Shown here: in pieces, positions 22,783 to 30,939 of the stretch
Position numbering within the stretch: the stretch's first letter is position 1
Layout of the letters: the number at the start of each line of letters is the position of its first letter
Source of the DNA: Candidatus Angelobacter sp. Gp1-AA117
Lineage (GTDB): Bacteria > Acidobacteriota > Terriglobia > Terriglobales > Acidobacteriaceae
Assembly (NCBI GenBank): GCA_003223515.1
Contig: QHVI01000081.1
Coordinates: 1-42,405 of the forward strand
Direction: 5' to 3'
DNA length: 42,405 nt
Notes under the pieces: model-generated
Seen by the model: only the letters and a program-made list of their open reading frames with translations
The model's database searches: none
What the model was told of the DNA's origin: nothing
Translations under genes and position numbers: made by a program

Positions 22783-25210
22783 TGACGAAAAAGACCACTC
22801 ACCTCCCATAGAAAAACGCAGTGTACCCGCCGGGGGTGGCGCGGGCGCTGCCGCAGCTCCGGCCCTTGAGCATAGGGAAGCGGAACAACGACTGGCTATA
22901 GCCAGAGGGCCGCGCAAGAAAGTTGATGAAGGACCTCCCAAGCCAAGGCTTACAAGCCATAAGGTGCGCAGCCAGTGGTTTCAGGCGAGGGCTGCCTGGC
23001 CATACCGAGAGGCTTCTCCGTATGTCGTGGTCGAAGCACGGCAGCAGCTCCAAAAGCGTGCTGCTGCGGCAGCGGGAGTTGCAACACAACCCCCACCAGC
23101 TCCGGCGAGGGAAGGTGCCGCAACTGTGGCCTCTGGAACGCAAGCACATTCCCAGCCAGGGGCAAAGCTTGCTCCGCAGCAACAATGGCACTGCATTGGC
23201 CCGACAAATATTGGGGGACGCATGACCAGCATTATTGCCCACCCGCAACATCCCGACCGCATTTGGGCTGGGGCTGCCGGAGGAGGCGTTTGGGAGAGCT
23301 CTGACGCTGGCCATACCTGGAGTAGTACCTGGGACACGCAGACGCTTCTGAACATAGGTTCTCTGGCGATGGACCCGAAGAATCCAGAAGTCTTGTACTG
23401 TGGGACCGGTGAAGCCAACCTTTCCGCAGATTCGTATCCAGGTATCGGAGTCTATTGGTCCAGGAATGCGGGAAAGAAATGGGAACTGCTGGCCGATGCA
23501 AGGCAGGCGAGGTTGCCCAAACGTATCGGAGCGCTGGCTGTTGATCCATTCAATTCCAGGCGAATCTTTCTGGGAGGGGTGAATTCGGGAATTTTTGAAA
23601 ATCAAGATGACTTGGGCGGCCTCTATATATCTGAGGACCAGGGAAAAACCTGGCAGCGATTCAACTTCATTTCAGACAACAACTATCGCTGTCACTCCAT
23701 TGCTTTTCATCCAACCTGGGAAGGCTGGATGTACGCGACCTTCACCGAACAGGGAAATAAGAATGGCATCTGGAGAAGCACGGATGGCGGTCGTACCTGG
23801 GTGCAATTAACGAACGGTCTGCCTGAAAGCCCGCGCATCGGAAGAACCAGTCTGGCGTTGTGTGATTCAAAGCCGAATATGATTTATGCATTTGGCGCAG
23901 ATGAAGCCAGTGAATCACGCGATTTGGTTTTAGGAGTGTTCCGTTCGGATGACGGAGGGGACAATTGGCGCGAGATAAGCGGCAATTACTTCCTCTCTGA
24001 GAGACAAATGTCATATGGTAATGCTATCGCAGTCAGCCCAGACGACCCTGATTTCGTGGTTTGCGGTGGGGTGGATCTGCACCGGAGCCGGGATGGCGGA
24101 CGTACTTGGAGAAAGATCACATTCTGGAACAAAGAACGCGGTGATACGACGGGCAGAAATCCGGCACTGAAGCAAGATCCGCAATATGCGCATGCGGACC
24201 ATCATGCTTTGCTGATTCCGTCGCAGACACCTCACCGCATTTATTCCGCAAACGATGGAGGTGTCGATGTGAGCGATGACGGTGGAGATACATGGTCCAA
24301 TCGAAGCAACGGCTTGGCCGTCACAATGTACTACGACATTGATGTTTGCCAGAGCGATGAGCAGATATTCGGCGGCGGAGCGCAAGACAATGGGACCCTG
24401 ATCACGGATGATGGCAAAGCGGATGATCATCGGGAGATATTGGGAGGAGACGGAGGATGGATGGTGATCGATCCCGCGGAGCCTTCCCACCTACTTTGCT
24501 CCCATCAATTTATGGGAATTTACCGGTATAGACATGGCCAGGTCCAGGACATCTCCCCGCCCGCGGCCGAGAAGGACCTCATCTGGATGTGCAGAATCAC
24601 CATGGATCCATCTGATCCTGATCGCATTTACGTCGGTTCCAACCGCGTCTGGTTCACAGATGACGATGGCGATACATGGAAAGTGATCTCGCCGGACCTG
24701 GATGGCAGCCCAATTACGGCCCTCGAAGTTGCTCCGGCAGATTCCCAGCGGATTTATGTGGGAACAGAGAATGGTGGCATCTTTCGTTCCGTTAACGGAG
24801 GAGCGAACTGGAGTGCGAACATTGCAGGATCAACCTTACCTGCGAGAATCATCACTCAGATAGCTACAGATGCAATGGCAGCGGACACCCTCATCGTTAC
24901 AGTTGGACTGACTGATCATTCGCATGTGTTCCGTTCCGATAATGGCGGATTGATCTGGCGGGACATCGACCAAGGAAATCTGCCCAATGTTCCCCATCAA
25001 GTGGTTGTTGTTCGCCCCGACGATCCGAAGACTATCTTTGTAGGGAATGATCTGGGGGTGTTCGTAAGTGAGGATGACGGAACTTCATGGAATGATCTTT
25101 CACGGAATCTGCCACATGTGATGGTGATTGATCTGGTCTATCACCCACATGACCGGTCGCTTACAGCAGCAACTTATGGACGCAGCTTGTGGCGATTGAA
25201 AATTGAATAG
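22772..25210 (+). CDS. Eleven-Asp-box beta-propeller protein (BNR/sortilin-like)
   Basis: This encodes 812 aa from the ATG at 22772, preceded by AAGGAG 6 nt upstream. Residues about 1-130 are low-complexity, basic and Pro/Ala-rich, without a recognisable signal peptide. From about 135 onward there are eleven S/T-x-D/N-x-G-x-x-W Asp-box motifs (for example SSDAGHTW, SEDQGKTW, STDGGRTW, SRDGGRTW, SDDGGDTW, SVNGGANW, SDNGGLIW, SEDDGTSW). Segments such as IGRTSLALC and DPDRIYVGSNR recur between them. This is the ten-bladed, VPS10/xyloglucanase-like propeller fold, seen in sialidases, sortilins and photosystem assembly factors. No sialidase Arg triad is evident. It may be a binding scaffold; the enzyme class is unclear. 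Confidence 0.87.
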   Translation: MRADDEKDHSPPIEKRSVPAGGGAGAAAAPALEHREAEQRLAIARGPRKKVDEGPPKPRLTSHKVRSQWFQARAAWPYREASPYVVVEARQQLQKRAAAAAGVATQPPPAPAREGAATVASGTQAHSQPGAKLAPQQQWHCIGPTNIGGRMTSIIAHPQHPDRIWAGAAGGGVWESSDAGHTWSSTWDTQTLLNIGSLAMDPKNPEVLYCGTGEANLSADSYPGIGVYWSRNAGKKWELLADARQARLPKRIGALAVDPFNSRRIFLGGVNSGIFENQDDLGGLYISEDQGKTWQRFNFISDNNYRCHSIAFHPTWEGWMYATFTEQGNKNGIWRSTDGGRTWVQLTNGLPESPRIGRTSLALCDSKPNMIYAFGADEASESRDLVLGVFRSDDGGDNWREISGNYFLSERQMSYGNAIAVSPDDPDFVVCGGVDLHRSRDGGRTWRKITFWNKERGDTTGRNPALKQDPQYAHADHHALLIPSQTPHRIYSANDGGVDVSDDGGDTWSNRSNGLAVTMYYDIDVCQSDEQIFGGGAQDNGTLITDDGKADDHREILGGDGGWMVIDPAEPSHLLCSHQFMGIYRYRHGQVQDISPPAAEKDLIWMCRITMDPSDPDRIYVGSNRVWFTDDDGDTWKVISPDLDGSPITALEVAPADSQRIYVGTENGGIFRSVNGGANWSANIAGSTLPARIITQIATDAMAADTLIVTVGLTDHSHVFRSDNGGLIWRDIDQGNLPNVPHQVVVVRPDDPKTIFVGNDLGVFVSEDDGTSWNDLSRNLPHVMVIDLVYHPHDRSLTAATYGRSLWRLKIE

Positions 25211-25228
25211 AAGCCGCCTCTACAGGGT

Positions 25229-25792
25229 CTATCTGCCAGTCCGGCTACGGAACCAGCGGGTGCGCCCTGCTAGGTTGTCGGCTCCTTCTCCAATCTTCAC
25301 GTCCATGGAGACAATCTTTGCGCTTTCCGGCTTGCGGCTTACTTCAAACAATTTGAAGATTGTGCCGGCAATACGTATCACTCCGGCTTCAGCGAAAGAA
25401 CGGCCGGTTTTCAAGGTCCATGAAATGAGCACACCTGCTTTGTCTTCAGGGAGGGCAAAGAATGCAGGCCATGGCAACCCCATGCTGCCGCCGGCGACCT
25501 TAGTGAAGAGTGTCAATAGCTCAGGTTCATCAGCTATCGCGATCAACACTGCGCCTTCAACAGAGGGAATTGAGCAATCCACCTGAACTGTTGGTCCAAG
25601 CAGGCTCAAATCCCGCAACAGCGTAAACGGGACAAGAAAAGCCTCTGCCCTGCCGGCTTGAAGTCCCACTATATTTTCCCGGTCGGAGACGTCTTTCAGT
25701 CTATTCACCAGAACAGACAAAGGCGAGACCGTGAAACGTTCACCCACTTCAGGATTCGTGTTGATTCGACTCCAACTCACTGCACTTCCCAT
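25229..25792 (-). CDS. Hypothetical protein, possible chemotaxis/phosphatase-like fold
   Basis: This encodes 187 aa from the ATG at 25792. It begins MGSAVSWSRINTNPEVGERFTVSP and continues with hydrophobic and polar segments (LLGPTVQVDCSIPSVEGAVLIAIADEPELLTLFTK, SWTLKTGRSFAEAGVIRIAGTIFKLFEVSR). The GAVLIAIADEPELLTLFTKVAGG stretch has the flavour of CheC/CheX-type two-helix domains, but I would not rely on that. No ribosome binding site is obvious. It is convergent with the Asp-box gene with an 18-nt gap. The opposite-strand frame over the same bases reads as an unnatural composition, so this strand is preferred. Confidence 0.55.
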   Translation of the reverse strand: MGSAVSWSRINTNPEVGERFTVSPLSVLVNRLKDVSDRENIVGLQAGRAEAFLVPFTLLRDLSLLGPTVQVDCSIPSVEGAVLIAIADEPELLTLFTKVAGGSMGLPWPAFFALPEDKAGVLISWTLKTGRSFAEAGVIRIAGTIFKLFEVSRKPESAKIVSMDVKIGEGADNLAGRTRWFRSRTGR

Positions 25793-26113
25793 ACACTAGA
25801 CCTTCTGTCCAACTGCGGCGCTATCCCTAGGATACCACCTGAACTAGCACGAGAATAGTCTTTGCTTGTCAGGTTTGATGGCTGCACAGATGACTCTTGG
25901 TCATTACGAAAGTCCAGCAGCGCACAATCGTTAGAGATGGCAGGACAGAACCGGGTTGCTACGGGAATTCCTCTGAGCAAGGCCCCCGGGATCAGGAGCA
26001 ATCAAACAACTTCGCCAAGCGGTTGGGACCAGTATGGAGTGCAATTCATTCCAACGGCTACTCTGCACTTCGTCAATTTGCCCTTGTGTCCTTCTGGATG
26101 GGAGAATACCTTT
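25793..26113. other. Intergenic region with no supported feature
   Basis: About 320 bases between the hypothetical gene and the FKBP-type gene. There are some GATG/CAGG-rich words but no convincing ORF, RNA hairpin with T-run, or repeat. A GGGAGA ribosome binding site for the gene at 26114 is at its right end. Confidence 0.4.
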
Positions 26114-26932
26114 ATGCGAAAAACCACCACAATATTGGGATGTATCCTGGCCTTGAGCATGACGTTTGCCGTGGCCCAGGACACCACAAAGACTACGGCG
26201 CCGAAGACTTCTGCTACTAAAGGTCAGACTTCCACAAAGAAATCTCAGACTGGCTCCAGCACCAAGTCAGGCGACACCAAGAAGACCGGCCCATCTGCCA
26301 GTCAGCCGGCGGCGCTTACCAATCCGAAATCGAAACTGAGCTATGCCCTGGGCATGAACCTGGGATCCAACCTGCGGCTCCAGCAGATCGATGTTGACGC
26401 CAACATTTTGACGCAGGGGATCAAAGACGGGCTTTCCGGTGCCAAGACCCAGATGACCGATGAAGAAGCGCGCACTACGCTTGAGCAGTGGCAGACCGAT
26501 ATGCGCCAGCAGCGCCAGCAGAAGACGCAGCAGGAATCCGACGACCGGGGCACCCTGGTGAATGGCACCGAATTCGACAGTTCTTACAAGCGCGGTGAGC
26601 CCGCAACCTTTCCCGTAACCGGCGTAATCAAAGGCTGGACTGAGGCGCTGCAATTGATGCCGGTGGGATCAAAATGGCAGCTCTATATCCCTTCGGATCT
26701 GGCTTATGGGCCGCCGGGGCGCGGACCGATTCCTCCGAATTCCACGCTGATCTTTGATATCGAGTTGCTCTCCATCCAACCTCAGCAGCCCCAGACGCCG
26801 CCGTCCGCGCCTGCAGCTACCCCGCCGCCGGCTCAGCCACAAACGCAGCCGCAGCAGCAACCGCCTGCACAAGCACAACCGCCTGCGCCGCCGCCGGTTC
26901 AGCCGAAGACTCCTCCAGTTACACCGAAGTAA
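26114..26932 (+). CDS. Periplasmic FKBP-type peptidyl-prolyl isomerase with truncated FKBP fold
   Basis: This encodes 272 aa from the ATG at 26114 (GGGAG upstream). A signal peptide ([21 protein letters not shown]) precedes a Lys/Thr/Ser-rich linker (22-65). Residues 70-141 are an FKBP_N/Mip-type dimerisation helix region ([16 protein letters not shown]). The FKBP domain appears only from [17 protein letters not shown] to IELLSI (about 145-221). The preceding strand usually present, of the form GLQYKV...GxG..P...D.V.V.Y, is missing; QESDD runs straight into RGTLVNG. That removes the Tyr26 position and about 40-50 residues. A Pro/Gln-rich tail (222-272) follows. Isomerase activity is doubtful. 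A strong terminator follows the stop. Confidence 0.85.
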   Translation: MRKTTTILGCILALSMTFAVAQDTTKTTAPKTSATKGQTSTKKSQTGSSTKSGDTKKTGPSASQPAALTNPKSKLSYALGMNLGSNLRLQQIDVDANILTQGIKDGLSGAKTQMTDEEARTTLEQWQTDMRQQRQQKTQQESDDRGTLVNGTEFDSSYKRGEPATFPVTGVIKGWTEALQLMPVGSKWQLYIPSDLAYGPPGRGPIPPNSTLIFDIELLSIQPQQPQTPPSAPAATPPPAQPQTQPQQQPPAQAQPPAPPPVQPKTPPVTPK

Positions 26933-26942
26933 AAGCGCATTG

Positions 26943-26984
26943 AAAGCAGCCCGGCATTCGCGGAGTGCCGGGCTGCTTTGTTCT
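26943..26984 (+). terminator. Intrinsic terminator after the FKBP gene
   Basis: AAAGCAGCCCGGCA (26943-26956) pairs perfectly with TGCCGGGCTGCTTT (26966-26979). The 14-bp stem has a 9-nt loop and ends in TTTGTTC. Confidence 0.85.
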
Positions 26985-27099
26985 ATTTAGAGTTATCCGC
27001 GCATCCGGGGGCACCTCCACCCAGGCACGCGCAATCAAAACCGGCGCGTGTCTGGGGCCCGGCGGCTGCGCTCCGTATCATTTTCTTGTTAGTTGAGGT

Positions 27100-27615
27100 T
27101 TATGCTCGCAGGAGCGCGATGATCCGCTGCTCCAGCTTGTTGAAGTCTGTATAGCCGACATACTTTTCGCGGATGCGGCCGCGGCGATCGATCAGCAATG
27201 TAGTCGGCAGTCCGGGGAGACCACCGTAGGCGGAGAGCGTCTTCTGATCGGCAGGCACCACGGGATAATTCATTTTGAATTTCTGATAGAAGTTGCGCAG
27301 GTCGTCGCGGGCATCATCAACCGAGAATCCGATGGTCTGCAATCCCTGATTCTGGTATTTCTGCTGCAATTCGACAAAATGGGGCACTTCCTCATTGCAG
27401 GGCAGACACCATGCCGCCCAGAAACTTACCAGCAATACTCTGCCGTTGTAGTCTGAAGTGTGGACCGCGCGGCCATCTATATCAGTGAGAGAGAGCTGCG
27501 GAGCCGGGAGATTCGGCAAAGATACGGAGCGGCTCCGGTAATGATGACGGGCTGCATAGACGCCCGCAACAGCTACAGCCAATGCGAGCACCAGCCCGGC
27601 CTTGCGAATGGCCAC
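27100..27615 (-). CDS. TlpA-like thiol:disulfide oxidoreductase
   Basis: This encodes 171 aa. The N-terminal hydrophobic stretch (MAIRKAGLVLALAVAVAGVYA) is a signal peptide or anchor, so the protein is periplasmic or membrane-attached. The thioredoxin fold spans about 38-170, with active-site Cys70-Leu-Pro-Cys73 (FWAAWCLPCNEEVP) and a cis-Pro region (GLPGLPTTLLIDRRGRI). DDARDDLRNFY and NYPVVPADQ are typical of TlpA/ResA. It probably reduces disulfides, for instance for cytochrome c maturation or other exported thiol proteins. It lies 12 nt downstream of a rhodanese gene and is probably co-transcribed with it. Confidence 0.92.
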   Translation of the reverse strand: MAIRKAGLVLALAVAVAGVYAARHHYRSRSVSLPNLPAPQLSLTDIDGRAVHTSDYNGRVLLVSFWAAWCLPCNEEVPHFVELQQKYQNQGLQTIGFSVDDARDDLRNFYQKFKMNYPVVPADQKTLSAYGGLPGLPTTLLIDRRGRIREKYVGYTDFNKLEQRIIALLRA

Positions 27616-27627
27616 GGCGCTTATCCT

Positions 27628-28083
27628 TTATCCCTTGTCCACAGGATAGCCTTTGTCAGCCCAATCCGTGCCGAAGCTGGTGGGAAGATAGAGCACGCGC
27701 ACTTTGGAGAATCCCATCTTCTGCAATTCCTGGTACGCGGGGCGGATGTTAGGGCAGTGATCATAGGGGCAGCAGCCGCAATAGATCACCACCTGCTGGT
27801 CATGGGAGAGAGACGCGGTGCGCTCTTTCAATTTTTCGATGCCTTCCGGCCTGGCTGCAGGGCCCATCAATTCAGCGCCGCGAATATGGCCCTGGTTATA
27901 AAGGATGACTGGACCTACATAGAAGACTACCGGCTTCTGTCCGCTGCTGCTCTGTATGGCTTTGGCCAGTTCGTCCGCCTGGATACGAGGCAGATCGGCG
28001 TTGGGATTCGCCTGCTGGCCGGATGCCAGGAAAGCAATTGCCAGACACGCGAGTATCAGCGCGAATTTGATTTCAGGTTTCAT
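27628..28083 (-). CDS. Exported rhodanese-like protein
   Basis: This encodes 151 aa with a signal peptide (MKPEIKFALILACLAIAFLASG). The rhodanese fold covers about 35-145: IQADELAKAIQSSS, then FYVGPVILYNQGHIRGAELMGPA, then the active loop VVIYCGCCPYDHCPN (Cys102, Cys104/105 and Cys110). A Cys-rich loop of this kind departs from the simple CxxxxR loop, so it might bind a metal or take part in a disulfide relay instead of sulfur transfer. It is the first gene of a pair with the TlpA-like protein. A redox role in the periplasm is inferred from that pairing. Confidence 0.87.
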   Translation of the reverse strand: MKPEIKFALILACLAIAFLASGQQANPNADLPRIQADELAKAIQSSSGQKPVVFYVGPVILYNQGHIRGAELMGPAARPEGIEKLKERTASLSHDQQVVIYCGCCPYDHCPNIRPAYQELQKMGFSKVRVLYLPTSFGTDWADKGYPVDKG

Positions 28084-28412
28084 TCACGAACAGTATGGTA
28101 AGGCGGGAAAGGGTTTGTCAATGAAGAGAGTTCAGTCAACAGCTCAGATGTGACCATATTCGTTCAGGTTGTGAATCTGGTGGTGTTTGCCTGGCAGATG
28201 GATGCAAGTAGTTACAACCCATCTCATAAATGCGCCGAAATCCACCATCTGAAGCCCATTCATCTTTTTCGCTGTAACGCGGGCCTGAAAGCCCGCTCTT
28301 CCACCGATTGCGCTAAGCGCATTTATGCGATGGCTTCTAGTTAGTACTTAGCAAAAACCTGAATCCGCAGGCATTAAGCTAAGTGCTAACTACTAAGAAC
28401 TAAGTACTTGTG
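28084..28412. repeat. Intergenic region with hairpin repeats
   Basis: This has no gene I can support. GCGGGC (28279-28284) pairs with GCCCGC (28290-28295). A longer inverted repeat, GTTAGTACTTAGC (28340-28352) with GCTAAGTGCTAAC (28378-28390), has one mismatch. It sits beside the gene ending at 28413 and may act as its terminator. Confidence 0.45.
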
Positions 28413-28640
28413 TTACCTGCCAATGGAGTCAAAGGGCAGCATGCCGGAGTGGCGCATGAAAATCCAGAAGACCACCGATCCAATGGCTACAGTACTGATG
28501 AAGAATGAGATCAGCGCCACTACAAACACCGGCAGCAGGGGATTTTCCTGAAGTGGCTGGCGCTCCTCGGGAACCGTGGTGATGACTTCAAACTTCTGTG
28601 GCTTGGGAACAATTACTTTGGCGACAGTCGCGGTGCTCAT
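28413..28640 (-). CDS. Small single-pass membrane protein
   Basis: This encodes 75 aa from the ATG at 28640, preceded by GGAGG. The N-terminal half is soluble and basic (MSTATVAKVIVPKPQKFEVITTVPEER). One transmembrane segment spans about residues 35-62 (LLPVFVVALISFFISTVAIGSVVFWIFM), and a short tail ends in SIGR. I do not recognise it. It stands alone on its strand. Confidence 0.7.
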   Translation of the reverse strand: MSTATVAKVIVPKPQKFEVITTVPEERQPLQENPLLPVFVVALISFFISTVAIGSVVFWIFMRHSGMLPFDSIGR

Positions 28641-28748
28641 AGGGCCTCCGGAAATGAGGCTATCGCGAACGTCACGCCGGGACTGTGACGGCGGTCACAC
28701 CTGAGTGTGACGGATAACACTCAGTCCTTATGCCTTATTGGAGCGGGC

Positions 28749-28784
28749 ACATTTACCCATTTACCAAATTATCCATTTACCCAA
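28749..28784. repeat. ACCCATTTACC-type repeat, copy 1
   Basis: ATTTACCCATTTACC, AAATTATCC and ATTTACCC are variants of the units also present at 30892-30935 and 32129-32172. The MITE-like element starts 10 bases downstream. Confidence 0.5.
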
Positions 28785-28793
28785 TCGGTTCAG

Positions 28794-28993
28794 GGGCCGG
28801 GTGCCTAATGCCACTTACGTTGCGTGTAAAAGCCGTGTCGCCCCTAATGGGGCTTGGATCGTCGTTTGGTCTTAATTCCCGGCGCTTACGCGCCGGGCTA
28901 ACTTCTTTCGCCCGCGTTGCGGGCTATTTATTGAAAATCCTGAATTCCGGTCGGGTGTTCAGCTCTTAAGTAAGTAGCATTGGGCCGGGTGCC
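28794..28993 (+). mobile_element. MITE-like element, copy 4 (divergent interior)
   Basis: TAATGCCACTTAC (28806-28818) and GTAAGTAGCATT (28970-28981) are the same terminal inverted repeat as copies 1-3, with one mismatch. The flanks are a perfect 12-bp direct repeat, GGGCCGGGTGCC (28794-28805 and 28982-28993). The interior is unrelated to copies 1-3. It holds three hairpins: GCCCC-TAAT-GGGGC (28840-28853), CCCGGCGC-TTAC-GCGCCGGG (28878-28897) and GCCCGC-GTT-GCGGGC (28910-28924). There is no ORF. Confidence 0.65.
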
Positions 28994-29060
28994 GGCTGCT
29001 GAGTGCTCCTCAAGAATCTACTTTGCCCCGGAAAGATTCCTGTGATATTTTGCGCAGAGC

Positions 29061-29798
29061 ATGTCACTACTCAACCCTGATTCAACTCCTCAATTCAACA
29101 CTGCTGAGATACCCGGTCAAGCGGCCAGCGACCGTTGCAAAGGCTGCGGGCAGCCAATCACAGGCAGTTATTACCGCGTGGGTAGCCATCTGGCCTGCCC
29201 GAGTTGCGCGGAACGGCTCAAACGCGAAGGGCCGCAGGACAATCATGCAGCCTTCGTGCGCGGGCTGCTGTTTGGTATTGGCGGCGCAATCATCGGCTTG
29301 GTTATTTATGCCACATTCACCATTATGACTGGGCTTTACCTGGGCTATATCGCTCTGGCGGTGGGTTATATTGTCGCCAAAGCTGTCATGCTCGGATCGA
29401 AGGGAATTGGCGGCAGGCGGTACCAGATTGCAGCCGTGCTGTTGACGTATGCGGCCGTTTCCATGGCTGCCATACCGATTTATATTCATGCTGCTATGCA
29501 GCACAACGGAACTTCAGGATCGCAGGCGAAGCAGATAGCGCCAAATCAGCAGGACTCAGAGTCCGCGTCCAAAGCACAAGACCAGCAAGCGCCCAAGATG
29601 AATTTGGCTGCGGCCATTGGCTACCTTGCCCTTGTGGGGTTGGCCTCTCCATTTCTGGAACTACAAAATCCGGTCTTTGGAATCATCGGTCTTGTGATCT
29701 TGCTTGTCGGTATTCGTATTGCCTGGCGTATGACTGCCGGAACAAGCCAGTTGGAGATCTTCGGTCCGTATGAAGCTTCCAAATCTGCTTCGGCATAG
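29061..29798 (+). CDS. Zinc-ribbon multi-pass membrane protein
   Basis: This encodes 245 aa. A four-cysteine zinc ribbon is at Cys26-x2-Cys29 and Cys46-x2-Cys49 (DRCKGCGQPITGSYYRV, then CPSCAERLKREG). Four or five transmembrane segments follow: AFVRGLLFGIGGAIIGLVIY, TGLYLGYIALAVGYIVAK, YQIAAVLLTYAAVSMAAIPIY, LAAAIGYLALVGLASPFL and FGIIGLVILLVGIRIAWR. A polar loop (about 150-180) separates the third and fourth. The family is not characterised to my knowledge. The gene lies 31 bases before another zinc-ribbon membrane protein with a site-2 protease core, so the two are probably co-transcribed and may work together. Confidence 0.83.
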   Translation: MSLLNPDSTPQFNTAEIPGQAASDRCKGCGQPITGSYYRVGSHLACPSCAERLKREGPQDNHAAFVRGLLFGIGGAIIGLVIYATFTIMTGLYLGYIALAVGYIVAKAVMLGSKGIGGRRYQIAAVLLTYAAVSMAAIPIYIHAAMQHNGTSGSQAKQIAPNQQDSESASKAQDQQAPKMNLAAAIGYLALVGLASPFLELQNPVFGIIGLVILLVGIRIAWRMTAGTSQLEIFGPYEASKSASA

Positions 29799-29829
29799 CT
29801 GATACACTGGTTTCACGAGTATCTACGCT

Positions 29830-30825
29830 GTGTCGACCAGCAGTCCTGAACTGAGTCAATTCTGTAAGCGCTGTTCGCAGCCGCTGGCGCCGGGAGCTCT
29901 GGCGTGTGAGTACTGCCATGCCCTTGTGCACGCCGGCGACCTGGAGCGGTACGCAGCCCAGGCACGGGCGTTCGAAGCCAACGGGCAGATGCGCAACGCG
30001 CGCGAACGCTGGGCGGAAGCACTCGAATTTCTGCCTCCTGAGTCCAACCAGGCAGTTTGGATTCGCAGCCATATACGTGAGCTGGGAGCCACCATCGATG
30101 CCATGGAAGGGCATCCGGCAAAAAGCAACTGGGTAAAAAAACTGGGCCCGCTGGGTACCATCGCGCTGCTGCTGGCCAAAGGCCAGACCTTTCTACTGGC
30201 CATCTTCAAGCTGAAATTTCTGCTGAGCTTTGGCGCATTCATCGCCGTCTACTGGGGGCTTTTTGGCAAATGGTTTGGCATCGGCTTTGCCATCCTTATC
30301 CTGATCCATGAGATGGGCCACTTCATCGACATCAAGCGACGTGGGCTTCCTGCCGAGATGCCGGTATTTCTGCCGGGGCTGGGCGCTTATGTGCGCTGGA
30401 ATGCTCTCGGCATTCCGCTGACCACCCGCGCAGCAGTGAGTCTGGCAGGGCCCTTTGCCGGGATGATGGCAGCCGCTATCTGTGGACTGGCATGGGTCCA
30501 CACCGGTAATCAGTTGTGGGCGGCACTGGCACGCGCCAGCGCCTGGCTGAATGTGTTGAACCTCATTCCCGTCCTGATACTGGATGGAGGACAAGCCGCC
30601 TACGCTCTGAGTAAAGCAGAGCGTCTCACGGTACTGCTGGTGGCGGTTGTCCTGGGTGTTGCTACCCGTGAAGGCGTGTTCTTCTTTGTCGCTGCCGGGG
30701 CTGCGTGGCGACTGTTCACCAAAGACGCGCCTGCCCAACCTTCTCCACTGATGGCCACGTACTTCGTGGCGGTGCTGACAGGGTTGGGAATGGTGATATG
30801 GATGATGCCGGGGCACGGGTTCTGA
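29830..30825 (+). CDS. Site-2-protease-like M50 metalloprotease with N-terminal zinc ribbon
   Basis: This encodes 331 aa from the GTG at 29830. The N-terminus has a zinc ribbon (Cys12-x2-Cys15, Cys26-x2-Cys29) followed by a TPR-like helix pair (about 38-70, ARAFEANGQMRNARERWAEALEFLPP). The membrane core carries the M50 zinc motif HEMGH at residues 160-164 and the partner motif LNVLNLIPVLILDGGQ at about 241-255, whose Asp252 completes the site. FLPGLGAYVRW and AGPFAGMMAAAI are family segments. These enzymes cut transmembrane substrates such as anti-sigma factors. The zinc ribbon may recognise substrates. The ECF anti-sigma factor here is 27 kb away and is only one of many candidate targets. 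Confidence 0.9.
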   Translation: MSTSSPELSQFCKRCSQPLAPGALACEYCHALVHAGDLERYAAQARAFEANGQMRNARERWAEALEFLPPESNQAVWIRSHIRELGATIDAMEGHPAKSNWVKKLGPLGTIALLLAKGQTFLLAIFKLKFLLSFGAFIAVYWGLFGKWFGIGFAILILIHEMGHFIDIKRRGLPAEMPVFLPGLGAYVRWNALGIPLTTRAAVSLAGPFAGMMAAAICGLAWVHTGNQLWAALARASAWLNVLNLIPVLILDGGQAAYALSKAERLTVLLVAVVLGVATREGVFFFVAAGAAWRLFTKDAPAQPSPLMATYFVAVLTGLGMVIWMMPGHGF

Positions 30826-30891
30826 CGCGCCGATCAGTGGTTCGGTGAAACAAGGTTCATCTTGCTCGGTGTGCTATGCCATCTTTGGTAC

Positions 30892-30935
30892 ATGGGTAAA
30901 TTGGTGAATTACCAAATTACCCATTTACCAATTTC
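30892..30935. repeat. ACCCATTTACC-type repeat, copy 2 (inverted pair)
   Basis: ATGGGTAAATTGGT, GAATT and ACCAAATTACCCAT form a near-perfect inverted repeat of about 14 bp just upstream of the GNAT start codon, then ACCCATTTACC repeats the unit. The same words occur at 28749-28784 and 32129-32172. It could affect expression of the downstream gene. Confidence 0.55.
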
Positions 30936-30939
30936 TACC

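Noticed and set aside
25203-25586. Plus-strand frame opposite the 187-aa hypothetical gene
   Set aside because: Its basic, Pro/Arg/Ser-rich composition lacks any motif. The minus-strand reading is more protein-like.
28150-28344. Short plus-strand frame between rhodanese and the small membrane protein
   Set aside because: It runs through hairpin repeats and its composition is not protein-like.
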